From the NCBI RefSeq assembly GCF_019175385.1, contig NC_083339.1, forward strand, positions 50,458,282 through 50,522,281: a stretch of 64,000 bases of DNA. Direction: 5' to 3'. Positions within the stretch are counted from its first letter, which is position 1. Every line of letters begins with the position of its first letter. The translations under genes and the position numbers were made by a program. Source of the DNA: Lycium barbarum (taxonomy: Eukaryota > Streptophyta > Magnoliopsida > Solanales > Solanaceae). The notes beneath the pieces are model-generated. The model worked only from the letters and a program-made list of their open reading frames with translations, made no database searches and was not told where the DNA came from. Positions 11,042 to 23,100 of the stretch are shown here, piece by piece.

Positions 11042-13499
11042 AGGCGATATTAAATTTTAAAATATAGATCCATTTAAAAATTTATACTTAACTAATAGAT
11101 CCTAAAATTATGAGTAATTTTTCAAAATAGGTGTTGTATAGTAATAGAATAATTAAAAAAAAAAAGAGAGAATAAGAAACTCTTACCTAGTCACGTGACC
11201 TATCTTAGGGCAAACCCAACTTCAAGTTCACCACGAGTAATCTAGCAAGGGCTTTTAAAATTTATCAAAAAAAAATACATATTAAAACTATCAAGTAATC
11301 TATTTATGAAGATAAGTATTAGTAGAACACGTTAAAATTGAACACACGTTCATCCATCATATAAAGATTGAAGTATTTTCTATTGTCTCAGACAATGATA
11401 TTAAGAAGTACGCATTAAAGTGAGTTCGAATCCAGCGGCCACAAAGGATACTGTTCATATCATTGACTTCTCAAAATTTATCTAAACTTGAATCTTATTT
11501 TCTAGTACTTGCTTTCCAGATTTTAAATTATGTTATGAACAATTTTCTGGAATTGCTTTTTCTACTTTCGAGAAAAGATTAAAGACAAGGAGTTAACTAA
11601 AGTTATGGGATTGTAGAAAAGACTGTTCGGAACTAAAATTTAAACTACAGTTTTAAAAGTTTGTCTTAGAAAAGCCATTTACTTTTTAAAAGAACAAATG
11701 GTATATAGTTATTGTTAAGATGCTCTTTTTTTCCTCTTCTCTTGTACAACACTGATTGCATCCCAATCACAAAGCATGTGATCCGAAAAACCCCTGACAG
11801 AAAATGTCAACAAACCATTAAGACCCCAAAAATAATCCCAAAATTCATTTCTGCTCAAATATAGATAGCATAAAAAAAGATACAAACAAAATTACACCTT
11901 CTTTTGTCCCTGAAAATAAGGACCAAAACTATAAACTTTCAACCAAACTTCAGATATAGCGCCTATAAATCAACCAAATCGTAATAGAATATGCAACAAA
12001 AAACTACCTTTCTCTAGTCTAAAAGGACATAAAAATGAATTGATGAGAACTTTCTGAATTATTTTATTTCAGAAGGGCAAAAGAAGTAAAGAGTTTTAGA
12101 TTTGATCCAACACACAAAAATAAGAAGAATTTTGATATAAATTAACTATATGAACAGAGAAATTTATGAAGAGGTAATTTTGTCTATCTAGATCTGTCTG
12201 CGTTCAATATTTTTCTCTATTGTCCTGCAAACATTACAACATCTAACTAGAAAACGCCGAGTCATAAAATCAAAATACAAACCTAAAAAGAATTCACGAA
12301 AGCAGAGTGTACCTTGGGTCTTAAAAAAATAGAAAAAGTTAAGCAGAGTGAGATTAATAATGCGATTAATCAGGCTTATTTGCAATTCTTAAAGCTCCAG
12401 CTATTACTAAAACTAATTACTCATTACAACTTTTCTAATAATTTCAACAAAATCCAGCAAAACACCATGCAATAAGACTATTCAATAAAATAACTCAACT
12501 TCATTTCCCGCTCGCACACCAAAACCAATACAAACAGAATAAGGTTTTAACAACTTCAGCCAACATTATCTTATTACTACCCCTAATAATCGATACAAAT
12601 CGTAAATGGAAATGCTGAAATCTTTTTAAAAAGTCTTACCAAACAACACTATAATCACTAAGAATATCACAGATTTGAGGTAAGTCTAATAATTACTTAA
12701 ATGACTGCACACATAATAAGCATACTTAGCACATACCTTAAATAAATCTCAAAGAAACAAAGAAAGGAAACGAAAAACAAACGAGTGCGGCCATTTGGTG
12801 TGATACAGTTCTGCAACCCTAAGAAAAGATCACCAGCTTTTCTACAAAGAAGAGACCTTTTTAATATCTAAGACTTGTGAAGTTCTCAAGAAACTCAAGG
12901 TAAAAAAAAAAAAGAGTAATATTTGTAGTGTAACTTTAAGCATTTTCCTCATCAAAAGACTCTTTCACATTACAAAATGCAAGAATCTCAATTAAGCAAC
13001 TAATATCCAAATGACACAACAGTTTCTTCTTTCAATGAATGACTTGGGAAAAAACTTTCATCACTACAGAAACCCAAAAACATGAATCATGAAAAGGGGA
13101 AAGGAGCACAAGAACTTATACAATTAAGAAACAAAAGAACCCAAAACTGCTAAGTAGAACTAGAACAATGCAATTGCAAACTCAATCTAAGAAGTAAGTT
13201 GTGAACTTTAAAATAAATGCAAGTATACCTGTGGATTCAACACCGTTTGGGAGAAATTTTGGAATAGTAGAAAACCCTACTGAAGAAGCTCATGGAAACC
13301 CTTTGCGAAATAGAATTTTAGGGGGGGAACCTTTGCTGGTGTTAATAGTCAGATGGTATATTTTGCCTTTTAGAAATTGGGGGGGAAATTTAGATGTATG
13401 GAGGGAACTAATTATTTTGGCTCAAAATTTCATTAAAACTATTAGGCACGGTTGTAAAGTGTTGTTCTTAGAATTACAAAAATAGCATGCTTAAAAGGG
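11042..13499. other. CACTA-1 5' region (upstream of TNP2)
   Basis: About 2.5 kb of AT-rich sequence between the first recognised TNP2 exon and the right subterminal repeats. It should contain the promoter and any 5' untranslated exon. No coding similarity was recognised, including in the open frame at 13201-13485. Confidence 0.5.
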
Positions 13500-13727
13500 T
13501 AGTCATATATATGAATAGGCGTTGCCAATTATTTTAAGATTAGGCAACACTTACCAAGCGTAGTCTATAATCCTAAAGACCACACCTTAAAAGTGTTGCT
13601 AAAATATTATGTGGCCAAAAGCTCTGAACTAAGGCCACGCCTTGAAAGCGTTTCTAAAAAGATTTTTTGCAACACTTTACAAGCGTTGTCCAGAATTGTG
13701 TGGCCTTAGGCCTAAAATGTTGTAGTG
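13500..13727. repeat. CACTA-1 right subterminal repeats and terminal inverted repeat
   Basis: Contains GTGTTGC/GCAACAC and GTGGCC/GGCCAC variants of the left-end repeats in both orientations. It ends with the inverted terminal repeat TGTTGTAGTG at 13727, followed by the duplication AAA. Confidence 0.86.
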
Positions 13728-15376
13728 AAAGTGACTACTATTTTGATTGTATCTATATAATTGCATGGGAGACTTAGGTGTCTTGACCTAAAGTAAAGCA
13801 TAAGGGGGTGGGCCCCACACTTGTAAGCAAACATTATACAACATATCTTTTAGTAGATATTATTCCTATAGTAAGGAAAACTATACTCCATTTCGAGAAC
13901 TTTCAACAATATTTTCTTACGGACAGAAAAAAAAAGACCAATTTCTAGGCGGATCAAGGAGAGAATAGCGACATAGAGGTTATGTCGACATCGGTTACGT
14001 GATTCTAACGTTTATTTCCCCTCGAATCATAGCAAATTGGAGATTTCTTCATGATGAAGTAAGGTGGAAGAAGATTTCTTGGCACATAAGGTAAGAACTC
14101 TCCTTTCCTAGATATATTTAAATTTCATCTAGGTCATAACTAAATTGTGGGATGAGAAATACGAAAATTATACAGTAAATTGTATTTGATGTTGTTGTTG
14201 GCTCATGGCATGTTTGTTGGACTGTTTTGTGGGTTATGTAAACGTAGTTATGGATGGAAATTAAGTTATATGACATGATCATGATAATGGGTATATGAAG
14301 TGTGCTAAAAGTGATTAATATTTAAGTAACATGATAATAAGGAATTAATTACCAATTTTATTTTAGTGGTAGATAAAACGATTAATGGCCCATTAGTCAT
14401 GTCCATGTGGGATTACAAGTAAGGTAATATTTGATGTTTATTAGGTGTAGTAGCACTTGATGACTAATAATGTATAGGGTATGTGGACTGGACACGTGTA
14501 CGATAAGTTTCCATGGTAAGAATTAAAATGTGATCATCTTTTAGTAGCTAAATTGTGGGATGAGAACTATGAAAATTATGCCACAAATCGTATAAGCTGA
14601 TGTGGTTATTGTCGTGTAGGTTGTTGATGGTTGATTGAGTTGTTTATAGGCTGGAATTTAAAGATTTGATATGATTATTTCTGTTATCGTTGTTGTTGGT
14701 ATTGTTGTGATAATCAGAATTTAATTGGAAGTTTGGGTTAGGCGAGTTATATAGGGGAAATGCTGCCCGATTCCCGTTAAGTTCTTAACTAATCAAACTA
14801 CTAATCAAGAAGTATGAACTAAGAAGTGATTCCCATAAGTAATTGGTTGTAGATTTATAAGTTTGGGAAGTCGTAGTTTATTAACAATAGTGTTACTCTC
14901 ATATTAACTAGGCTAAAGGAGCGACAAAGTAAGCTTGGTTACAGTTGATCTACGATAGGTATGTAAAGCTATCCCTTCTTTCTTTTGGCATATCTATGTG
15001 AGACAAACAAACGATGAATGTATAAATCCCAAATTAACTCTTATTCTTAGAGACACTAGGATGGCTGATGTTCTTGATTTCCAGAACCTATTTCGTGATG
15101 TCTTGATACGTGTCTATAATTCCTACAGTTCTATTTGATATAATCCATCGTGACATTCGAGGGGTACTTGACATGACTGTTGTATTTAATACTCAAGTGT
15201 TGGTTCATTCTACTTATTCTATTGAGTCTCAGATGATGATTTAGTTTGCATATGGTTGCTCACTACTCTGCTCGTGCATGCCGTAATATATCTTTCACCG
15301 AGTCCCGGGCCGGGTATTTTTTCGTGCATAGTTTCACTGTATTGTTCACCGAGTCCCTCACTAGAGGGCCGGGTAC

Positions 15377-15378
<2 letters not shown>

Positions 15379-15411
<33 letters not shown>
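15379..15411. repeat. (TA)n microsatellite in LTR-F
   Basis: An uninterrupted run of about 16 TA units within the GC-rich repeat block of LTR-F. Confidence 0.95.
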
Positions 15412-15414
<3 letters not shown>

Positions 15415-15656
15415 ATGATGATGTGATGATGGCATCGAGACCCCTGATGGGCCGGGCATGGTATACATGTATACGACTTTATTCACCGAGTCCATAATGG
15501 GTCGGATATGGTATATGATATAGCTATGCATGATTTTTATTTCATAAGGCTCAAGTACAGTGATTTCTTGATTGTCGTACTTGTCTCTATAATCTCTATT
15601 TCGGTCATGATCCTCTTTATTGTATTTCATGCTTTATATACTCATTACAAATCTCG

Positions 15657-15700
15657 TACTGACCCCCTTTCTTCGGGGGGCTGCGTTTCATGCCCGCAAG
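15657..15700 (+). promoter_or_regulatory. LTR-F paired R-region hairpins
   Basis: After a TATATA box at about 15636 comes GTACTGAC, then CCCCC-loop-GGGGG, then CTGCG-TTTCATGCC-CGCAA. The same two-hairpin block lies about 450-515 bp before the LTR end in several other families in this window, with compensatory changes. It probably sits at the 5' end of the element RNA (inference). Confidence 0.6.
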
Positions 15701-16263
15701 TACAGACAGTCGGTTTGGTGATTCTCCAGCCTAGGACTTCTGCTCAGCTGTTTCGACAGCTCCATTGTTCCGGAGCCTAGATTATTTTGGTACAGATCTT
15801 TGGTGTAGACTTATACATATCCAGGGGTACGGCGGGGCCCTGTCCCGTCATATTTTACTATGATAATGTTAGAGGTCTGTAGACATATGTGGGTTGTATG
15901 TAGGTTGTGGTCAGCTATGTCGATACGGTTTGTTTGGAGTATTTCCATATATAGTGGCAGCCTTGTCGGCTGGCATATTATGTCGTGCTTTGGTTAGCTG
16001 TGACTCCTCAGCAGATAGGTTATTATGATATATGGCGTTATGAATCTTTCGGTTGCTATTGCAAGTTTCCATACTGTCCTTAGTTTCAGTTTGATTATAA
16101 TTAGCAGGTATGTATACGAGTGTCCAGTTCGGGCACTAGTCATGGCCATGGGGTTGGGTCGTGACAAAAGGAGGGTCAGGAACGATCCTTCCTAGACACT
16201 GGTTCTATTGCACGATCTAAGATGGAAAGAAAGGTCAATGGTTCCTAAATGCCCCGCAGCGTC

Positions 16264-16300
16264 CTGTTTATAAGTGTGGCGTACTTCACACCTACAAATA
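16264..16300 (-). promoter_or_regulatory. LARD-D prime leader hairpin (dimerisation-signal-like)
   Basis: Sense strand: GGTGTG, loop AAGTACGC, CACACT, with a weaker outer stem. The 8-nt loop carries the palindrome GTAC. It lies 44 nt downstream of the primer site. This is the least perfect of the six related hairpins in the window. Confidence 0.55.
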
Positions 16301-16344
16301 AGAGTCTACTGGACATGGTCTATAGACAAACCTAGGACAAAACT

Positions 16345-16356
16345 ACTCTGATACCA
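16345..16356 (-). promoter_or_regulatory. Primer binding site (initiator Met tRNA), LARD-D prime
   Basis: Sense strand TGGTATCAGAGT, one change from the canonical plant iMet site TGGTATCAGAGC. Confidence 0.85.
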
Positions 16357-16587
16357 CTTCAGTCACGACCCAAGCTGATGAGTCATGGCGAGTGCCCGAC
16401 CTCTACTGACCAAGCACCCTTAAACTCGTACCTGAATCTCATTGAGCGACAAGGTGTCCCATAAATAGCTTATAATTGAGCTCTACTAACGCCTGTAAGA
16501 TTAACACAATAGACTCTACATCAAGAACACATAGCCAACATACATATATACATACGTGCTGAGGAGAACTCATAGCCAATATACATA

Positions 16588-19500
16588 TATACATACCCGT
16601 TTGGTTGTTATAGTGTTTTGACCCATTTAACCTTGTTGACCTTTCCCCAAGTCTTGTTATTATGATCTATGACATAATGAAGTCATTGAGTTGGTTTCCG
16701 TAAGGTTCGAGTGTAAATTGAGTCATTGATGTAGAATCTAGTTAAGTTAGCAAGTTAGAGTTGACTACAGTTAACGTCGAGTTAGGATGACCCCGTGTCA
16801 ATGTTTTGGAAGTTCCAACATGTTAATATGATGATTGAACTTTTCCACAAGTTTTGGTGAGGTTTCGAAAAGTTTCGGATGGGTTTTGGTTTTGTCGCAC
16901 TCGTATTCGATGTTTTTACAATAGGTCTGTGGATAGAAACGGATCTAGATTGATCAAACGACCTTTGTTTTGAGTGAGGTTTGAAACATTAGATCCGTAT
17001 CGAAATTACGAAGCCATAGAAAAAAGGATCGCCGTGTTTCGCCTCACGATGAGGGAGTTATGCCCTTTTTAGTGCGGATTGTTCCAGCAGGTCCGCTATA
17101 GCGACCATAAGGCCGCGATAGCGGGACTGCGGCAGCAACCAACTGGCCACTATAGCGGCCGACGGGGGACAGAATACCCTATTTTAATACGCCAAATCCT
17201 ACCCATTATTCCCAAGACCCAAAAGTCAGTTTTTAAAAGAGAAAAAGGCAAAATTCATTTCATTCTTTGGTGAAAGCATCTTGGAGGGTAAGTCCCCATC
17301 TTTATTTGTTCCTTTTCCTTTCTTCTTTAATTTCCATGATTCTTTTAAGGTCCATCACTGGTGGGTGAAAATCCTAGAACCTTAGAATTAGTAAACCCTT
17401 AAATAATTGGTGGGTTGTTGATTTTGTTGTTGGTTAATCATCTAGGAGTATAGATTAGCACTTTCTAGGATGGGAATTTGATTTCTTATGGTTGAAATTG
17501 CATGTTGAGACTTAGGGTTCTAATAAAAATGGAAATTTTGTCCTAAAATCTGTTTGAAAGGGTAAATTTATTAGAAACCCAAGGATTGAAGGTTAATGAG
17601 TGTAGAGATAGAAGTTATGATAAACTCACCATTAAAGGATGGTTTCATCCATTGAAGAGGGTAGAAGTAAGTGGGTCTTCTTCCCCAAATTATCATTCTT
17701 ATTTAAATACATGGTTTGTTGCTTACTTAGCATTATATTGTTAGACTTTGACCGTTATGAGGCGCTTTGGAAATAGAAGGCTCGTGTGAATTAGTTCATG
17801 GCTCCTTTTCTGCATTCCAGGTAGGTTATGACTTACTTTAGTTAGACTTTGATTAGCGAAACGCATGTATTGTGTAGAATTGACGTGAGAAAACATGATT
17901 AGGTCGTCGAACATGGTGTTTTGGTTGGATATTAGCTAGGTTGGTATGACTTCTAATTTTGTAGGCTCATCGCTATTACGTTATGTACTGAAACATGAGG
18001 TGTAGTTGTATTCATACTGTGGTGATTCGGGATGAATTTCTATTAGATTGATTTTTATTGATGGTGGCTTGTTGCCCTATTATTGCGATTAGACTTATTA
18101 CCTAAATTGTCGTGTTATACTCAGTTCACTCTTATTGTGACGCATATTATCGGAGAAAGGAAGGATAATGAGTTTAGGCTTGAATTGTGATATAAACTTA
18201 TCACAATGCGTAGATGAAAACTTGATGTATGATTTGCTGTTGATGATAATATATAGAAAAGTGGAGCATCTTGGTGATACAAGACTTAGTTGCGAGGCGT
18301 ACTGTCTATGTGAGGAAGTAAAGAGGGACATCGACTCTTATTTTGATTGAGACGGTTTGTATGATTCATTTCATGGTTGAGCTGATCCAATTCTTTATAT
18401 GACTTGTGGCTTTGTGACTTGTACCTTCACTGTTGCTTTATTGGTTTATATTGATTTACCATGTTTACAATCATTGATGCAATCATACACTCACACATGA
18501 TGGAAATGGTTCGGAAACGATTCATAAAGACTTGTGGCATGATTCCTCGTGTTTGACATTGATATTGCTAATTGTTCATAGTCCATACATACTAATAAAC
18601 TGGAATATATTGAGACATAAATTATGATATGAAATTAGTGATGAAGTTAATATAATCTGCTTGTTGAACTTGTGATACTATTTGATACATGGTACTTGAT
18701 GAATTGATCATTGAGAGTGATATGACAGTATTACTATACATATGAAATGGCACATTTTACCGGGGGTGAGGATATGGCCTAGTTATGGGCTCGTGGTCTG
18801 AGTTTAGTTTCGAAAATGAAAGGTACATTGATATGGGCCGTGTCCGAGGTTCGTTCCGGAGCGGAGGTTTATGCTCGGGTCCGAGGAGTGAATCCGAAAT
18901 AAGTGGTACACGGACACCATGGGTCCCCTGCAGGACATGACTACTGAGCAATGACATCAGTTAGCATGTGTGTACAGTTCGAGTGATTGGCCAATGCATG
19001 GCATTGCATTGTATTACACATCATCATATTTTGCATTGCACATCATTACATTTTATTCTGCATTATTATATGCTCGTTTGTTTCTGATTTTGGTATGGAT
19101 GTTGAATGCCTATTGTAATATAATGATAACCATTGACTGAGTTAAATTATGGATTAGTGACTCTACCTAGGGAAGGAACTTGGACTTGTGATAATCAGGT
19201 GAGATTATTGAAACTTGACTTACTTGTGGTTTAGAAGCTTCATCTTAGCCTATGACTCTATTATGGAATATTCTGTGGCTTGGATTTGAGTATTAAGTGC
19301 CTATCTGTTTATCTTGTTGATTTTATACTTATATGCGTGAACTAATCTTAGTTGGCCTATGATGCTTACCGGTACATAGTGTTTGTACTAATACTACCTT
19401 GTTGCACCCTTTTTTAGTGCAAATGGTGTTCCAGAGGTTTCATCCAGATTACATCTCTAGCTTGAAGCTAGTTTGCTCGATCAAATCCGAGGGTGAGCTT

Positions 19501-19848
19501 ATATACATTCCATGCCACCTGAAGATATCTCTTTCCAGATGTCTATTTTTATTCCTGACATTCTTTGTTATCATATTTGAGATATACTTCATTCTTTAGA
19601 CATTGTTAGTTAGAGTCCTTGTACAATGACTTTTAGATTTTGGGGGTGAAATTGTTAGACTTCCGCACTTATATTATCTATTTAGTATGACTTGTTTTAT
19701 TTATTCATTCATTCACTTATCTATTGACTGTTAATAAATTATTAAAGAAGTTGAAATTGGCTAATGATTAATGGGTTAACGGGTAAGGGTTCGCCTACTA
19801 GTGATAATAAGGTTGGTGCCTGCACGATCTGTAATTAGGGTCGAGACA
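16588..19848 (+). repeat. LARD-C 5' LTR (about 3.26 kb)
   Basis: Aligned with the second LTR at 21940. It ends GGGTCGAGACA just before the primer site. It contains a CpG-rich palindromic cluster of CCGCTATAGCGG variants at 17090-17160. A GC-rich block lies at 18758-18960. A TTGCAC...GTGCAA hairpin lies at about 19402-19422, near where other families carry their R hairpins. Confidence 0.85.
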
Positions 19849-19850
19849 GT

Positions 19851-19863
19851 TGGTATCAGAGCC
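19851..19863 (+). promoter_or_regulatory. Primer binding site (initiator Met tRNA), LARD-C
   Basis: TGGTATCAGAGCC, a perfect match to the usual plant iMet primer site, two bases after the LTR end. Confidence 0.93.
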
Positions 19864-19907
19864 TAGGTTCGTGAATCTCGTTGTACAAAGACGTGTCTAG
19901 TAGAGTC

Positions 19908-19945
19908 TTGCGGATCGGTAGGAAGAGCTCCGTACCTATCTGTGA
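19908..19945 (+). promoter_or_regulatory. LARD-C leader hairpin with palindromic loop
   Basis: Stem GGTAGG/CGTACC with an outer 8-bp stem including wobbles; loop AAGAGCTC holding the palindrome GAGCTC. It starts 44 nt after the primer site. The sequence differs from the other families while the layout is the same. Confidence 0.6.
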
Positions 19946-20324
19946 GAGGCTATGGGACACTTAGGAAACATCAAATTCTTTCATTCTTTCGTGCTACTTC
20001 ATTCAAATTGGTATCTAGATGATTCCAATTTATATTTGCACTTCCTTGTCTTATTCTTCCACGAATGGTGGAAACCCCTCCGCTAAACTCTTATGCGAGC
20101 GATTTGTGATTATTGATCGGTTGTATTGAGTTCATTGGGGGGTGATGCAGGAATTTAGACTTCCATTGGGGATTCCAAGGCCACGAGTGAGTCCTATAGT
20201 GTTTTTACATTCATATGCATGTTTTGTTTGTGTGTGCGAGGCCTCGGATGAAATGTTGGGCGATAGAGGAAAAACTGGGCAAAAGTCGAGCTTACTGTCC
20301 AAATGAGACCACTGCGGTGGGGCT

Positions 20325-20550
20325 TGTACCACTACGACGTAACCGCTATCGTGGTGAGCCCCTTGCCGCTAGCGGTCAGTAATGGTTTATTTTTTTCCCA
20401 TTGCGGGCCATGTTCCGCTATGGCGATGTCACTATAGCGGAACATGGGCCGCTATAGCGGTGGTCTATTTTCTTTTAGTCCGCTATAGCGGGCATTTGGC
20501 AGCTATGGCGAGACCGCTGCAGCGGTGGTTTGACTGCCGCAGTGGTCGAC
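20325..20550. repeat. CCGCTATAGCGG palindrome cluster in LARD-C interior
   Basis: Around seven copies or variants of the palindrome CCGCTATAGCGG (for example at 20458 and 20481) within 230 bp. They are CpG-dense in an AT-rich surrounding, and similar clusters lie in both LTRs (17090-17160, 22438-22510). Confidence 0.75.
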
Positions 20551-21903
20551 AGAAAATAGTGAGCCGTGTTTTTAACTTGAATTTGTTTCTTCTGAGGGTG
20601 AATTCCCTTGCCTTATCTTATGATTATCTATCATCTTAGGCTTGAATTAATTTTGCAAATGTATGGGGACTAGTTAGAGAAGATGCGTTTCTACCTTAGC
20701 ATTGAGAATTGAATAATAGGCTTTAAATATCAGTTTAATTGGTGACTCTTGCCAATAGTGAGATGGGATTTCATGAAGTAGTAAACCATAAGCTAGAATC
20801 TCTAATCTAGACTAAGATTGATTAAGGATAAAAAGGGGGACCGTTCGAAACAAGAGCTAATAATTTGAGAGCTACGTTGAGGTTGCACAATGTGAAGTTG
20901 ACTCGAGGGTATGTTCCAGTATGTCATAGGCTATAGGGGACATTGGTTGGATAACAGAAATGAAGATTTTAGTGGTGATTGTGACACTTATGGCTGGTGA
21001 GAGATTATATTATTTATTGCATTGTATTGTTGTATTTACCTATGTGGTTATTGGGCCTACTTATATGTTTGTTGGTGGGTGTTCTCGAGTTGTACGATAT
21101 CTTGCTAAGGTAAGGCTTATTTCCAAAATCTCTGAGCTAAGTTCCGTCATATTAAAGTAATGGGGATCTTAGTTAAATTAGTTGTGAAGCAGGTGTCTGA
21201 GTTCCGGTTTGTTGAGATAAATATGAGGAATAGTTAATAAATTGATAGTAGGTGAGATTTGTCTAAGAGTTGATATATTGTTGTGACTTCTTGATAAATA
21301 GTAAATTTGTCATAATGTAAGAAATATAGGGATGTTAAACTGTTCTGATAGGACGAGATGTTCGGAAGAGCGTCCTAACGAGTTAGTCTCGAGGAAAAAG
21401 AGTAAATGAGTTGGTGGAATAGATAAGGTTGTTGGGTTTCACGTGGTCCTTTTGTAGTATTAAGTAAGTGATAGAAACAGAGAGGTTCGGGTAAGTCCGT
21501 GATAAACTGTTACTTGGCTTGAATGATTTATAGGTAAAAGGTTGACATAGTTAGTATTAAACAAAGTGTGTTGCGATATGAAATCTTGGCTTACTCATCT
21601 AAGAAATATTTGTTGAAAGCATTGGTGATCATAAGGGTCTAGAGAAGTTATAATCATTAGAGGTATGAATTGGGATTAGTATGATCAACTTCGATATATT
21701 AGATGATGCATATGTTTTGTAGCAATTCCTGTCGTATGTTCGAGTACAGAAATATAGAAGCTGGGTCTTTTAGCTAAGCTATAAGAAGCTTTGACTAATA
21801 AGATGAGCGGATAGTGATTAGTGCGCACTTCGTGCCGTTGAGTTTTCCGAGTGGTTATAATACGTGTCCTTGGGTTATCGTCAACCTTCGTACTCTCCTT
21901 TTA

Positions 21904-21919
21904 CGTTTGAGGACGAACG
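21904..21919 (+). promoter_or_regulatory. LARD-C hairpin before the 3' LTR
   Basis: CGTTTG-AGGA-CGAACG, the family-C version of the ACATTCG-AGGA-CGAATGT hairpin that sits just upstream of the polypurine tract in the other elements. Confidence 0.6.
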
Positions 21920-21939
21920 ATGGGTAAATTGGTATCTGA

Positions 21940-23100
21940 TGTAACGACCCATTTGGTCGTTATAGTGTCTTGACCCATTTAACCTTGTTGACCCTTCCCC
22001 AAGTCCTATTATTATGATTTATGACTTAATGAAGTCATTGGGTTGGTTTCCGCAAGGTTTGAGTGTAAATTGAGTCATTGATGGATAAGCTAATTAAGTT
22101 AGCAAGTTAGAGTTGACCACGGTCAACGTCGGGTTAGGATGACCTCCTGTCAATACTTTGAAAGTTACAACATGTTAATATGATGATTTTTAACTTGTCC
22201 ACAAGTTTTGGTGATGTTCCGAAAAGTTTCGGATGGGTTTGGGTTTTATCGCGCTCGTATTCGAGGTGTTCGCCATAGGTCTGGTGATAGAAATGGCTCC
22301 AAATTGATCAAACGACCTTTGTTTTGAGTGATGTTTAAGACATTAGATTCGTACCAAAATTACGAAGCCATAGAAAAAATAATCGTCGTGTTTCGCCTCC
22401 GGATGAGGGAGTTATGCCCTTTTTAGTGCGGACTGTTCCAGCAGGTCTGCTGTAGCGACCATAAGGCCGCTATAGTAGGACTGCTGCAGCGACCAACTGG
22501 CTGCTACAGCGGCCAACGGGGGGCAGAATGCCCTATTTTAATACCCCAACTCCTACCCATTAGTCCAAAGACCCCAAAGTCAGTTTTCAAGAGAGAAAGA
22601 GGCAAAATTCATTCCATTCTTTGGTGAAAGCATCTTGGAGGGTAAGTCCCCATCTTTATTTATTCCTTTTCCCTTCTTCTTCAAATTCCATGATTATTTT
22701 AAGGTCCATCAATGGTGGGTGAAAATCCTAGAACCCTAGAATTAGTAAACCCTTAAATAATTGGTGGGTTGTTGAATAATCATCCAGGAGTATAGATTAT
22801 CACTTTCTAGGAAGGGAATTTGATTTCTCATGGTTAAAATTGCTTGTTGAGACTTAGAGTTCTAATAAAAATGGAAATTTTGTCCTAAAATCTGTTTGAA
22901 AGGGTAAATTGATTAGAAACTCATGGATTGAAGGTTAATGAGTGTAAAGATAAAAGTGATGATAAATTGACCATTAAAGGATGGTTTCATCCATTGAAGA
23001 GGGTAGAAGTAAGTGGGTCTTCTTCCCCAAATTGTCGTTCTTGTATAAATACATGGTTTGTTTCTTACTTAGCATCATATTGTTAGACTTCGATCGTTAT
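21940..23100 (+). repeat. LARD-C 3' LTR, first part
   Basis: Starts TGTAACGACCC and aligns with 16588-17743. It is interrupted at 23100 by Tekay-2, whose target duplication begins at 23096. Confidence 0.85.

Larger units (their letters stand above)
1415..13727 (-). mobile_element. CACTA-1: complete CACTA (En/Spm-like) DNA transposon, 12.3 kb
   Basis: The left end reads CACTACAACAAATTTGG and the right end, inverted, reads CACTACAACATTTTAGG. The first 10 bp are identical and more matches follow. A 3-bp duplication AAA flanks it (1412-1414, 13728-13730), as expected for CACTA elements. Subterminal repeats around GTGTGGCC in both orientations fill 1440-1815 and 13500-13727. Both element genes (TNP2-like transposase and TNPA/Transposase_24-like) are on the minus strand, so the functional 5' end is the right one. 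Several nonsense and frameshift lesions make it non-functional as it stands, but its ends look usable in trans. Confidence 0.93.
921..16166 (+). mobile_element. Solo LTR (LTR-F) of a Ty3/gypsy element, interrupted by CACTA-1
   Basis: The LTR starts TGTTACATCCC at 921 and ends GGGTCGTGACA at 16166, flanked by the 5-bp duplication AAAGG (916-920, 16167-16171). With the CACTA removed it is about 2.9 kb. No primer site, coding region or polypurine tract belongs to it, so it is a solo LTR left by recombination between two LTRs. Its second part (13731-16166) is clearly related to the LTR of TRGAG-E, for example the shared block around 14745-14800 and the 'aggctaaaggagcgacaa' block near 14910. It also holds a (TA)n tract at 15379-15411, GC-rich repeats at 15296-15510 and the paired R hairpins at 15657-15700. 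Confidence 0.85.
16167..16587 (-). mobile_element. LARD-D prime, leader, primer site and LTR end (half 2)
   Basis: The minus-strand continuation of the element at 1-920. The LTR end (from about 16360 upward; sense strand ends CTTGGGTCGTGAC) is followed by the primer site (16345-16356) and a leader down to 16172. LTR similarity to the plus-strand LARD-D includes GGTCGGGCA near the LTR end. The LTR is cut off at about 16587, where LARD-C begins. It contains a tandem duplication of a 26-bp block (CATAGCCAACATACATATAT and similar) at about 16528-16594. Confidence 0.75.
19849..21939 (+). other. LARD-C internal region, non-coding
   Basis: No coding similarity. It contains the leader, a second cluster of CCGCTATAGCGG-type palindromes (20325-20550), and a degenerate 3' end in which the hairpin at 21904-21919 is followed by sequence that is not a polypurine tract. 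Open frames such as 20382-20639 run across the palindrome cluster and are not genes. Confidence 0.7.

Noticed and set aside
15361..15630. Minus-strand open frame containing an Ile-Tyr run
   Set aside because: Produced by the (TA)n microsatellite.
19851..19863. tRNA-like match
   Set aside because: Only a primer binding site complementary to the iMet tRNA 3' end; no tRNA gene structure in the window.
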